From the NCBI RefSeq assembly GCF_000424545.1, contig NZ_AUKC01000042.1, forward strand, positions 1-35,505: a DNA stretch of 35,505 bases, given 5' to 3'. Numbering within the stretch: position 1 is the first letter of the stretch; each line of letters starts with the position of its first letter. This document shows positions 1 to 7,191 of the stretch, one piece after another. This stretch comes from Butyrivibrio sp. NC3005 (GTDB lineage Bacteria > Bacillota > Clostridia > Lachnospirales > Lachnospiraceae). Position numbers and translations under genes: made by a program. The notes beneath the pieces are model-generated. The model made no database searches, was not told where the DNA came from, and worked only from the letters and a program-made list of their open reading frames with translations.

Positions 1-38
1 GAAGCTTGTTGAAGAATTGATACAGGAGGAAGAAGCAG

Positions 39-407
39 ATGGTAAAAGCCATAAAAGTAATGCTCGTACCAAACAACGCGCAAAACACTAAGATGTTTCA
101 GTATGCAGGTGCCGCAAGATTTGCTTATAACTGGGCTTTAGCCAAGGAAAATGAAAACTATAAAAAAGGCGGTAAATTCATTTCAGATTCAGAGCTTAGA
201 AAAGAATTTACAAGACTTAGAAATTCTGATGAGTACAGTTGGCTGAAAAATATTTCAAACAACGTAACCAAGCAGGCAATCAAAGACGCATGTATAGCCT
301 ATAAGAACTTTTTCAAAGGTTTACAATACTTGTCGATATCGATTTGCAATCAGATTAATCAAAACAGAAACAGATACAATATTTACTTGGGAAAGAGTAA
401 AGCTTAA
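39..407 (+). pseudogene. tnpB: IS200/IS605-type TnpB (OrfB), N-terminal remnant
   Basis: TnpB is the RNA-guided nuclease carried by IS605-type elements. Residues 1-93 read like its N-terminal domain: a basic start, then a GAARFAYNWALA stretch, TRLRNSDEYSWLKNIS and an IKDACIAYKNFFKG helix. After about base 320 the similarity stops and the frame runs through foreign DNA to a stop at 407. The RuvC domain (DED residues) and the zinc ribbon are missing, so about 92 of some 370-400 residues remain. An AGGAGGAAG ribosome binding site precedes the ATG. No tnpA or element end is visible. The downstream foreign DNA belongs to a GIY-YIG gene in another frame, so this is a deletion or insertion junction. 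Family assignment is from motif recognition and is fairly sure. Confidence 0.75.
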
Positions 408-927
408 TCTTGATGAATATGCTAATAGAATAGTTTTTATACGAAAGACAGGGTTTACTTTTTATAATACGAGTGCAACTGCCAGGGATTTTATTGTTGA
501 AGAGATTTGGAGCAAGGCCGAGAACCGGAAGGTCAAGCCCTTCACTAATTATGATGATGTTGAGCTATCCTTTGCAGAACTAAAGGAAATTATGGAGAAT
601 CACTACCCAGATTATTATAAACCGCTGTCTTGTGTCAAAGGCATCTACATGATCATTGATGGTAACACAGGAAAACAATATGTCGGAAGTGCATATGGCA
701 CCGAAGGCATATGGGGAAGATGGAATACATATGCACTTACTTGTCACGGGGATGATGAGGAACTGTTGAAGCTGTATGAAGCTAATGGAGAGAAGTATTT
801 TGACAAGTACAAATTCATAATCTTACAGATATTACCAATGAAGATTTCGAATAAAGATGTGATAGACAGGGAGACCGCTTATAAAAAGAGATTTTTGACT
901 AAGGACTTTGGGCTGAATAATAACTGA
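328..927 (+). pseudogene. GIY-YIG nuclease family protein, 5'-truncated
   Basis: A frame open from about 328 to 927 runs through an N-terminal domain (around TIFTWERVKLNLDEYANRIV) into a GIY-YIG endonuclease domain: KGIYMIIDGNTGKQYVGSAYG, then GIWGRWNTYA with the catalytic-type Arg, and RETAYKKRF with the conserved Glu. The ending FGLNNN looks like the natural C terminus. The head, with any start codon and promoter, is lost at the junction with the TnpB fragment near base 320-335. An internal ATG at 592 would give only the nuclease half (111 residues) and has no good ribosome binding site. GIY-YIG proteins cut DNA and occur in mobile elements, restriction enzymes and repair. Probably non-functional because the N-terminal part is gone. 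Confidence 0.7.
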
Positions 928-1316
928 GAGTGCTGGTACAAGTCGTATCATAGTTAATAATGAAATGATCAGGTGTCTGCCCTTTTTACGGAAAATCATT
1001 GGCTGTATCAAAATCCTTAAAAGGAAGCTGTAGAGATATTTTTAGAATATTTAGAAGTTATTAGGTAATTGCGAAACTCATTAGAAATTTATGTGTAACC
1101 TTAACAAAAGCGTTCTTAAACGTTTTTTGAGAGCGGTAACGTGAACTGAGCTGATAAATCTTATTTAAGGCGCACTTTAATAAGGCTAGCACTTTATTAA
1201 GTTGGTAAGTCCTATGCTATGAGAGGCTTGAGGCTTCTGATGTATTCATGGTGATGAATCTTGTCAGCAAGCACGACAGATATTAGCTGAGTGATTCCAG
1301 CAAGTATCAGATCGGC
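928..1316. other. Intergenic stretch without a recognisable gene
   Basis: About 390 bases between the GIY-YIG fragment and the ABC exporter fragment. Stops occur in all frames and no convincing terminator or promoter was found. A TTAACAAAAGCGTT string here recurs near 20173. The last 100 bases could contain decayed sequence from an insertion element, but nothing can be named. Confidence 0.4.
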
Positions 1317-2423
1317 ATGCAAAGTTTTCTCATTCTGAGCGCGGCGGCCAGCCAAACAAAGGTTGTCCTTCATGTGATTGATATCCCGTTCTACGGTGGT
1401 CCTGATCTTATAGGTGTTAGCTGGTCCAGAGCACTATATCTTACATTTGGTGTAGGTACTTCCTTGATGCTGGCGGTATCAGGCTGGTTATTTACAAGTG
1501 GTGAAATTGCTGCAGATTATATGGTAGGCATGGTACTCTTTGCGTTTGATTTGTTTGTTTCGATTAAAAGCTATTATGGACAGATGACAAGGTTAACTGT
1601 AACAGCAACGAGTTTAGACAGAATAGAAGAGGTGTTTGCAGCAAAAGAACTTAAAGATGAGGGTGATTTGGTAATAGCCAAAAAGACTAATGAGAACACG
1701 GATTCAGTTATTGAATATAGCAACGTATGTTTTGGATATACTGATAAAGATGTATTAAAGAATATTTCGTTTGAAATGAAGAAGGGGGAGATGACAGCTC
1801 TTGTAGGACCGTCAGGTAGTGGAAAATCTACAATTGCATCACTTCTTGCCAGATTTTGGGATATTAAGAATGGAAGCATTAAGGTAAAGGGTGAAGATAT
1901 AAAAAATGTTTCTTTAGGAAGCCTTATGGACCAAATTAGTATGGTGTTTCAAAGAGTATATCTTTTCCAAGATACTATATATAACAATATAGCTATAGGA
2001 AGACCTAATGCCACTAAAGAAGAAGTTATAGAGGCTGCAAAGAAAGCTAGATGTTATGACTTTATTATGGGTCTTCCGGAAGGTTTTGATACAATGATTG
2101 GTGAAGGTGGAGCTTCTCTTTCTGGTGGTGAAAAGCAGCGAATTTCCATTGCGAGATGCATTCTTAAGGATTCTCCGATTGTAATTTTAGATGAAGCAAC
2201 AGCTAGTGTTGATGCGGATAATGAACGTGCCATACAAGAAGCAATTTCTGAATTATGTAATAATAAAACACTTTTGGTTATTGCACATAGGTTAAAGACA
2301 ATCAAAGATGCAGATCAGATTCTAGTTGTATCTGATGGACAAATTGTAGAGCGTGGAAATCATGATAAACTCATGGAAGAAAAAGGGGTTTATGCTCATA
2401 TGGTTTCAGTTCAGGCATCATAA
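1317..2423 (+). pseudogene. ABC exporter (permease-ATPase half-transporter), 5'-truncated
   Basis: This encodes the C-terminal half of a fused membrane/ATPase exporter. The last transmembrane helices lie around residues 38-85, followed by a linker and a complete nucleotide-binding domain. That domain has a Walker A at 164-172 (GPSGSGKST), a Q-loop, an LSGGEKQR signature near 268-275, a Walker B (IVILDEATASVD) and an H-loop His (IAHR). Full exporters are near 580 residues with six helices; here the first four helices and start region are missing. The first 35 residues are unusually GC-rich and may be junction sequence. No ribosome binding site precedes the ATG. Export activity is unlikely without the membrane domain. 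A hairpin terminator follows the stop. Substrate unknown. Confidence 0.75.
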
Positions 2424-2429
2424 ATATCC

Positions 2430-2452
2430 AAGGTCCTCTGTATGAGGACCTT
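2430..2452 (+). terminator. Hairpin after the ABC exporter fragment
   Basis: A perfect 9-bp stem (AAGGTCCTC / GAGGACCTT) with a TGTAT loop starts 7 bases after the stop codon. The run of T after it is short, so termination may be partial. Confidence 0.6.
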
Positions 2453-2487
2453 TCAGACCGAAAATCTAAAATAGGAGTTTTAGATTT

Positions 2488-2604
2488 ATGGAGATTAAAA
2501 GAGATAGATATTTAAATAAGCTTATAAGTAAGCGAAATAATGGATTAATTAAGGTTATGGGACTGTTGGACTTTTTATTGAATGAAAATAGCCTTGATTC
2601 TTAA
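2488..2604 (+). pseudogene. DUF4143-type AAA ATPase, internally deleted to a 38-residue ORF
   Basis: The 38-residue ORF joins two ends of one gene family. Residues 1-23 (MEIKRDRYLNKLISKRNNG and on) match the usual start of DUF4143 AAA ATPases and the better preserved copy at 7192. The rest, ending LLDFLLNENSLD, looks like the family's C-terminal tail. The whole P-loop and DUF4143 middle, about 400 residues, has been removed in frame just before the Walker A segment. An AGGAG ribosome binding site lies 10 bases before the ATG. Assignment of the tail is from memory of the family and is the weaker half of the claim. Confidence 0.55.
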
Positions 2605-2650
2605 TGTGAAATATTAACAGCTTATACTCGTGGAAAATAGCTAAAAATCG

Positions 2651-2693
2651 GCCTTGTGGAGGTATTTGAAAAAATGCTCCCACAGGGCTTTCT
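2651..2693 (+). terminator. Rho-independent terminator
   Basis: GCCTTGTGG pairs with CCACAGGGC (9 bp with one G-T pair), and the stem extends inward through mostly paired bases to a GAA loop. TTCTT follows. It separates the ATPase remnant from the GNAT gene downstream. Confidence 0.65.
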
Positions 2694-2744
2694 TAATGCA
2701 CAGAAAAACGATATATTAGATAAAAATGGTTTTGGGAGGAAAGT

Positions 2745-3152
2745 ATGACTAGAAATAAGACTAACATTGTTCCTTTTGAGATGAAGTATTTGAATGAATA
2801 TTATGATGGATTCAATTCTGAGATTACTAAGTATCAATGGCCAGATCCGTTCAATAATATTGATGAAGCGAGAGAGCTTTTACAGGAATTTTTGGACGAA
2901 ATGGAAAGAGGAGAGACTTTATTATTTTCAGTCCTTGATTCCGATGAAAGATTTGTTGGAAGTGTTGAGATGCATGGTCTTTCGGAAGACTGTCCTGAAT
3001 TAGGTGTTTGGATTGCAGAAGCAGAGCAGGGGAAAGGCTATGCCTATGAAGCGCTTTCTAATTTATTGGATTTTGCAAAAGAAAAGTATGGTAAGCAGAA
3101 TTTTTTCTATGAAGCGGACGTTAGAAATGCTGGCAGCATTCTGATTTTGTAG
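2745..3152 (+). pseudogene. GNAT N-acetyltransferase, C-terminally truncated
   Basis: A GNAT-fold acetyltransferase fragment, with a GGAGG ribosome binding site ahead of the ATG. The core strand LLFSVLDSDERFVGSVEMHG is followed by LGVWIAEAEQGKGYAYEAL, the acetyl-CoA pyrophosphate loop (Q/R-x-x-G-x-A type, here EQGKGYA). The protein then reads YEADVRNAGS, where the family normally continues with a Ser-x-x-(hydrophobic) helix and the last strands, but stops after four more residues. About 35-45 residues are missing, because the next gene fragment begins at the same point (about base 3135). The acetyl-CoA site is present but the fold is incomplete, so activity is doubtful. Substrate unknown. Confidence 0.7.
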
Positions 3153-3448
3153 TCTGGAATGCTTTTTCTAGAATAGAGAGGGTGGCTGATGAAGTATACA
3201 GAAACGGCGGTTGTAACTGGGACAGCTCATATAGCAAGATGCTTAAAGCAGTTGAGAGATATCTGGCTATGGGAACACCGCTGGAGGATACGGATATTGA
3301 AGCAGCAAGGAATGCTGCGCTTGAAATAAATAACAGTAAAGGTTGCTGCGACATGGAGCCTGTTGACCTGTTGAAAGAGCTAGCAGTGAAGTGGGTAAGC
3401 CTTAACAGCGATCCGATCGAACTTGGAAAGGTTTCGTATAAAAGATAA
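3140..3448 (+). pseudogene. Unrecognised protein, 3' part of a truncated gene
   Basis: An open frame begins inside the end of the GNAT fragment and reads through a junction into SDFVVWNAFSRIERVADEVY, then a soluble, mostly helical segment to a stop at 3448. A GTG at 3182 could start an 88-residue protein, but the same frame is coherent upstream of it. I therefore read this as the tail of a longer gene joined to the GNAT fragment. It contains two Cys in GCCD and a helical YSKMLKAVERYLAMG stretch. I do not recognise the family. It has no ribosome binding site and its neighbours give no functional clue. Confidence 0.45.
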
Positions 3449-3548
3449 CTGTTTTCGGGAAGAGCAGTGTTCATTCATATTCCGACTATAAAACATATGG
3501 ACGAACAATTGACTTATGTAATGAAACTGGTATTAGGAGAAAAACTAT

Positions 3549-3860
3549 ATGTATGAAAAAATTTCATTCCCAGAACATGAATATGAATCTATTCAAAACT
3601 ATTTAAATAACTTAGGACATTGTTATACAACAAGAGTATATAAAGAAGTAGGAAAATACATAGTAGGTAAATCATATATCGCCCCGTGGGGTGATATATT
3701 AAAAATAGACGATGTTCAAACATATTGGAAAGTATCTGATCGTCCTTACTATGATGAAATGACAGACAATGAAAAAATGGAGATTCGCAAATATTCTGAA
3801 GATATAGGATTACCGTATGAGTTTATAAGGTTTTCTAAAAGTACAGAAAAATCTTGCTAA
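3549..3860 (+). CDS. Small hypothetical protein, possibly ASCH/PUA-like
   Basis: A 103-residue soluble protein with an AGGAG ribosome binding site 9 bases before the ATG. The central part, TTRVYKEVGKYIVGKSYIAPWGDILKI, has the strand-turn-GD pattern seen in ASCH and other PUA-like domains that bind RNA or modified nucleotides. A conserved-looking YYDEMTD turn and a final helix-strand (LPYEFIRFSK) follow. The similarity is only to pattern, not to an identified family, so the functional label is tentative. The gene stands alone between short intergenic stretches and looks intact. Confidence 0.55.
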   Translation: MYEKISFPEHEYESIQNYLNNLGHCYTTRVYKEVGKYIVGKSYIAPWGDILKIDDVQTYWKVSDRPYYDEMTDNEKMEIRKYSEDIGLPYEFIRFSKSTEKSC

Positions 3861-3928
3861 ATCGGAATTTTTAGAGGCAAATTATATTTCAGTTTTATAT
3901 GACCATCTAACTAATTCGGTGATATGAA

Positions 3929-4762
3929 ATGAATATAAATAATCTATTCAACTCTGGCGAAGAAATTGTAGAAACTGAAAGGCTTATAATGAGACGAATT
4001 ATTAATGATGATGAATACAACACAATATGGGACCGCTTATTTACGGAGTTTTGCTTTAAACCTTTATATGATGATTGGAGGGACCATCCTTGGATAAAGG
4101 TTCCACAGCCTAGTAAAGCATATAAGATAGCATCATCTTATTGGGATGAGAAAACTGAAATGATGGTGAATTCGCTGTTTGAGAAGGTTTCTGACAGAGC
4201 AGTCTATGCACTTGATTATCAGCATGACTGTTTTGAGTACAATCCCTCTGAGCATATTCCATATCAATACAGCTATGAGGAAGGCGGCTTCAATTTTTAT
4301 TTTCCTACTTATTACCCGAACGGAGATTATCATTTCTTCATAGATAAAGACTGGACCTATGGCATGTTTGGTCATCCCTGGAAGCAGGAGATTGTAGTCT
4401 GGGGAAAAGAGCTAATAGAGCAGTTCGATAAGCTTAATAATAATCCGGATGTGTTCGATCTGGTACATTACGAAGAATGGGATAAAGAAGGCTTTTCAGT
4501 CCCTGAAGAATTCATATTATCAGACAAAAGCTATTTGCATGAGGCAATTAAAGTCTTTTATGCTGCTGGCGGTTATGATTTTTTTAAAGTAAAAAATCAT
4601 AAGAAATATGCTTCAAATTGGCTGGATTTCATAGGGAATCTTTATGCCCAGATTGAAGCAGGTAAGTATAAAAGTGATGGACAATCTCACGAGAGCCCTC
4701 TTAGTGATATGGAGAAAGAATCGCTTCGAAAGCAGGATGTGCCCAGTATATTTATCGACTGA
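3929..4762 (+). CDS. DUF2716 family protein with a GNAT-like N-terminal leader
   Basis: Residues 25-180 carry the DUF2716 pattern: a YNTIWDRLFTEFCFKP start, a YALDYQHDCFEYNP motif, then FPNGDYHFFIDKDWTYGMFGHPW. DUF2716 proteins are small, soluble, of unknown function, and often sit near toxin or immunity genes. The C-terminal 95 residues are helical and not recognised. The first 20 residues (IVETERLIMRRI) look like the start of a RimJ/RimL-type acetyltransferase rather than DUF2716, so the gene may be a fusion at its 5' end. The ribosome binding site is weak (GGTGATATGAA). A hairpin follows about 70 bases downstream. Confidence 0.65.
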   Translation: MNINNLFNSGEEIVETERLIMRRIINDDEYNTIWDRLFTEFCFKPLYDDWRDHPWIKVPQPSKAYKIASSYWDEKTEMMVNSLFEKVSDRAVYALDYQHDCFEYNPSEHIPYQYSYEEGGFNFYFPTYYPNGDYHFFIDKDWTYGMFGHPWKQEIVVWGKELIEQFDKLNNNPDVFDLVHYEEWDKEGFSVPEEFILSDKSYLHEAIKVFYAAGGYDFFKVKNHKKYASNWLDFIGNLYAQIEAGKYKSDGQSHESPLSDMEKESLRKQDVPSIFID

Positions 4763-4832
4763 ACAAAAGGGTACAATAGTGGAAAATATTTTTCAGAATT
4801 ATGTACGATGACAAAGTGCGGGGCGGAATTTT

Positions 4833-4880
4833 AAAAATATGCCTTAACAAGATGTGTTTGTTTTCTGAAGGCATATTTTT
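4833..4880. terminator. Hairpin, probably a bidirectional terminator
   Basis: A perfect 13-bp inverted repeat (AAAAATATGCCTT / AAGGCATATTTTT) surrounds a 22-nt loop. Its own arm supplies a T tract on either strand. It lies between the convergent DUF2716 gene and the minus-strand peptide gene. Confidence 0.6.
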
Positions 4881-4911
4881 TATATATTATTGATCTTTGA
4901 TTTGCCTTTGC

Positions 4912-5026
4912 ATGCCTTTAAAAGCCCTTTGTATCTATTAAAGGCATACATTACGTATGGAAAACCTTCACTGGCACCAAAATGTATGCCCTATAGCTAT
5001 ATTTTTTCTTATATAAGGCATACATT
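4912..5026. repeat. Cluster of GGCATAC direct and inverted repeats
   Basis: ATGCCTTTAA (4912-4921) pairs with TTAAAGGCAT (4938-4947). AAGGCATACATT occurs at 4941-4952 and again at 5015-5026, with the inverted AATGTATGCC between them at 4981-4990. The units can pair in several mutually exclusive ways. No gene overlaps them. Confidence 0.7.
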
Positions 5027-5091
5027 GAAATATTTTCATTTTTGACTAAACCATCAATAATTCCCGAATTTAGTCACTCTTTTTGGAGCTT

Positions 5092-5235
5092 CTAATGATG
5101 CTTGAGTGACTCAGATGAAGCTTCAGCTTGAGGAAAAGAAGGTAAAGCTGTTTTTGGTGAAGTGACCGGTGTGTCAGTTACGATTGTGCCAAATACAAAG
5201 ACAATTACTGCCAAAACTTTGATTACATTGCTCAT
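5092..5235 (-). CDS. 47-residue secreted or membrane peptide
   Basis: A short ORF with a good AAGGAG ribosome binding site 9 bases before its ATG. Residues 4-19 (VIKVLAVIVFVFGTIV) form one hydrophobic segment, either a signal peptide or a membrane anchor. A Thr/Ser/Pro-rich polar tail (TDTPVTSPKTALPSFPQAEA) follows, with no Cys. The gene lies 17 bases downstream of the six-helix membrane protein on the same strand, so the two are probably co-transcribed. It could be a signalling or bacteriocin-like peptide with its membrane partner, or a relic of a longer secreted protein. No homologue is recognised. Confidence 0.5.
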   Translation of the reverse strand: MSNVIKVLAVIVFVFGTIVTDTPVTSPKTALPSFPQAEASSESLKHH

Positions 5236-5252
5236 GGCTAAATTCTCCTTTA

Positions 5253-5831
5253 TTATATATATTCTTCAACGTTCCTACTTATATTCACAAGCAGGAATAC
5301 TCTGATGATAGTCGAAACAACGATCAGTATATCTATTATCCTTGGTAACTCCCAACTAATAAAATACTGCTCCATGTGGCAGAAGAGAGCTACAAGTAAT
5401 ATCGCATTTGTAACTGCCCATGAAATTTTTGTGTTCCTAACACTAGCATTCTTCAATAGTCCAAATACTGCAATGCTTTCTGTCAAAATCTCAAGCATAA
5501 AAAGTATAAAGAATAATCTGAAGTCAAATGCCATAAGTGCAATATCTGCAGAATAGAAGTTAAATGTACAGAAAATATTGGCTATAAAATCAATAATGAA
5601 TATACCAAGCAGCACATTGAAAGTAAGTACGGATTTCTTCAAAAGGGACTCACTGTCAATAGCCTGTATATTCATGATAGCTAGATAAACAAGCGGAATC
5701 TTTACAAGCATGAGACCATATGACAGTATACTAAGCGCTCCAGGTCTATACGGTACAACAAATTCAAGAACTGCTACAATCATAATTGAGAGGCTATATA
5801 TAAGTAAGCCTTTGTCTTTATATCTTTTCAT
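5253..5831 (-). CDS. Six-helix integral membrane protein, unknown function
   Basis: A 192-residue protein with about six hydrophobic segments (near residues 8-26, 33-53, 68-88, 96-125, 135-152 and 163-184), charged loops and no signal peptide. The ATG has a GGAG ribosome binding site and overlaps the stop of an upstream gene fragment (ATGA), which suggests translational coupling. The length and helix spacing look complete. A CHMEQYF segment lies in the loop after the fifth helix; no transporter signature is recognised. The 47-residue peptide gene follows at once, so a peptide/immunity or peptide/export pair is possible but unproved. Confidence 0.6.
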   Translation of the reverse strand: MKRYKDKGLLIYSLSIMIVAVLEFVVPYRPGALSILSYGLMLVKIPLVYLAIMNIQAIDSESLLKKSVLTFNVLLGIFIIDFIANIFCTFNFYSADIALMAFDFRLFFILFMLEILTESIAVFGLLKNASVRNTKISWAVTNAILLVALFCHMEQYFISWELPRIIDILIVVSTIIRVFLLVNISRNVEEYI

Positions 5832-5956
5832 CTTTGATTCTCCAGCCTGTTTCCTTCAAAATCATATTCATGATAAGCTCCGTAATATGTGTCAGTATAA
5901 GCAATAATAGTTTCAGCAGCTTTATCGAACTCAAATTTAACATAATTACGAGATGG
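5828..5956 (-). pseudogene. Unrecognised gene, C-terminal fragment
   Basis: A 42-codon open frame ends in the ATGA overlap with the membrane-protein start. It reads RNYVKFEFDKAAETIIAYTD and then a Tyr-rich end (TYYGAYHEYDFEG). It has no start codon or ribosome binding site, and the frame closes at a TGA upstream. I read it as the tail of a gene that once led this operon. Family unknown. Confidence 0.4.
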
Positions 5957-5993
5957 TCAAAAGGTTATTAGCGCGTAATATTCGAATATTTTA

Positions 5994-6023
5994 TTGACAA
6001 CAAAGCACTTTACAAAGTATATT
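5994..6023 (+). promoter_or_regulatory. Sigma-A promoter for the SMR operon
   Basis: TTGACA (5994-5999) and TATATT (6018-6023) are separated by 18 bases. This would start a leader of about 110 nt before the exporter gene. Confidence 0.65.
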
Positions 6024-6029
6024 TGTTGA

Positions 6030-6129
6030 AACAGAATACACAGACGCCTATTGCTACCGAGTAGTGGGATTCACGTCATTTCTTTACCGTTAGGTCTTAG
6101 CAGGTAAGGAAATGGCGTATTTTATTATA
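6030..6129 (+). promoter_or_regulatory. Structured leader with terminator: candidate guanidine riboswitch
   Basis: The leader contains a small hairpin (CTACCGAGTAG, 6054-6064), a GGGATTCACG link and then a strong intrinsic terminator. The terminator stem is 15 bp with a few G-T pairs (6074-6088 with 6103-6117), followed by TATTTTATTAT. The ribosome binding site of the exporter gene lies just after it. A terminator between promoter and an SMR exporter is the layout of guanidine-sensing riboswitches. The conserved words of the class I (ykkC) riboswitch are absent; class IV (mepA type, known in Clostridia) fits the position better. I cannot confirm the class by eye. Confidence 0.5.
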
Positions 6130-6142
6130 TGGAGGTATTTTT

Positions 6143-6463
6143 ATGAAGTGGATTTATTTGTTGATTGCGGGCTTGCTTGAGATTACGTGGGCTGTAGCAA
6201 TGAAAATGTCAAATGGGTTTACAGTACTTATTCCATCTATTATCACAGGAATAGGCTATATAGCCAGCGCAGTGTTTTTAGCGATAGCTTTAAAACAGCT
6301 TCCATTGGGTACAGCTTATGCTATGTGGACTGGTATTGGAATATTGGGAACGACACTTTTAGGCGTTTTCTTTTTCAATGAAAAACTGTCAGTTTCACAG
6401 TTGGTTTGTGTTATTCTGATAGTAATTGGAATAGCTGGGCTTAAGATTTTAGCGAAAGAATGA
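6143..6463 (+). CDS. gdx: SMR family exporter, probably guanidinium exporter (Gdx/SugE type)
   Basis: A 106-residue, four-helix small multidrug resistance protein that works as an antiparallel dimer in the inner membrane, exchanging a cation for protons. Helices span roughly residues 4-20, 29-49, 57-77 and 85-103. The essential Glu13 is present in GLLEITWAVAMK, and the Trp16 and GTAYAMWTGIG motif of the Gdx (SugE) subgroup are seen, which favours guanidinium over aromatic drug export. The ribosome binding site is GGAGG. The gene follows a leader with a terminator, consistent with ligand control. A flavin-binding protein gene begins 11 bases downstream and is probably co-transcribed. Family is sure; substrate is inferred from motif and leader. 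Confidence 0.85.
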   Translation: MKWIYLLIAGLLEITWAVAMKMSNGFTVLIPSIITGIGYIASAVFLAIALKQLPLGTAYAMWTGIGILGTTLLGVFFFNEKLSVSQLVCVILIVIGIAGLKILAKE

Positions 6464-6473
6464 GGTGTTTGAG

Positions 6474-6950
6474 ATGTTTAGAGAAATGCGTAGATTTAAA
6501 CAGCAGGTGTCAGAAGCTGAGTGCATTGATATTTTAAAAAGTACCAAGAGAGGTGTTTTATCTGTAATAGGCGATGATGGATATCAATATGGAATGCCAA
6601 TTAACCATTATTATTGTGAGGATGATGGTAAGATTTATTTCCATGGAGCAAAGGCTGGGCACAAGATAGATGCAATCAAGACTTGCGATAAGGCTAGCTA
6701 TTGTGTTTATAATGATGGCTTTCGTAAAGAAGGAGATTGGGCACTAAATATCACCAGTGTAATCACTTTTGGTAGAATTCATCTGGTTGAAGATGAAGAA
6801 GTGGCGCTTAAAATTTGTTCAGAGCTTACAAAGAAGTTTACAGATGATAAGGTTTATCTGGAGAACGAGATTAGGAATTCTTTCAGAAATGTTCAGTTCT
6901 TGGAATTGGTTCCGGAGCATATGACAGGAAAGTTAGTTAATGAGTCATAA
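6474..6950 (+). CDS. Pyridoxamine 5'-phosphate oxidase-like flavin-binding protein
   Basis: A 158-residue split-barrel protein of the PNPOx/NimA type, which binds FMN or a related cofactor and acts in the cytoplasm. The start has the usual helix (AECIDILKSTKRGVLSVIG), then a barrel strand pair DGYQYGMPINHYY and FHGAKAGHKIDAI, the loop that contacts the flavin phosphate. The ATG at 6474 is chosen over a GTG at 6465 because GAGGTG lies 6 bases upstream. It follows the exporter by 11 bases without a terminator, so the two form an operon. A role in reductive detoxification beside a cation exporter is possible but not shown. Confidence 0.8.
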   Translation: MFREMRRFKQQVSEAECIDILKSTKRGVLSVIGDDGYQYGMPINHYYCEDDGKIYFHGAKAGHKIDAIKTCDKASYCVYNDGFRKEGDWALNITSVITFGRIHLVEDEEVALKICSELTKKFTDDKVYLENEIRNSFRNVQFLELVPEHMTGKLVNES

Positions 6951-7021
6951 ATGGGCGACCAAGATATTCAAAGTTAATCGCACAATTTAAGTTTGTCAGA
7001 CAAAACTAAATAAAATCTTAC

Positions 7022-7070
7022 ATAGACCAGTACCCTAGGGACGTCCAGATTCGTACTGGTCTATTATTAT
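7022..7070 (+). terminator. Hairpin terminator of a repeated family, copy 1
   Basis: A perfect 12-bp stem (ATAGACCAGTAC / GTACTGGTCTAT, 7022-7033 with 7053-7064) is followed by TATTAT. The loop holds CCCTAGGGACGTCC. A close relative lies at 27679-27726, including the outer stem and a GGGACG loop core. Confidence 0.7.
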
Positions 7071-7071
7071 C

Positions 7072-7185
7072 CATGAAAAAAATGTGGATATCCGCAAAAA
7101 TTTCATGTGAACTGTTGTGATGTAGGTTAGGAATGTTATAATGTATACATGAAAAAAGTGCGGATAACCGCAAAAATGTCGTGAG
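7072..7185 (+). promoter_or_regulatory. Promoter flanked by two copies of an operator-like repeat
   Basis: A promoter with TTGTGA (7115-7120), a 16-base spacer and TATAAT (7137-7142) lies between two near-identical repeats. The 22-nt cores at 7083-7104 and 7159-7180 match at 19 positions and each contains a TGCGGATAACCGCA-type inverted repeat. CATGAAAAAA precedes both. The symmetric placement around the promoter suggests a repressor site pair controlling the ATPase gene at 7192. Confidence 0.6.
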
Positions 7186-7191
7186 GTTAAA

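Noticed and set aside
1574..2305. Minus-strand open frames over the ABC exporter fragment
   Set aside because: They mirror a strong coding frame on the plus strand, have no ribosome binding site and show no domain.
6030..6129. Class I (ykkC) guanidine riboswitch
   Set aside because: The conserved class I sequence blocks are not present, so only a generic or class IV candidate is kept.
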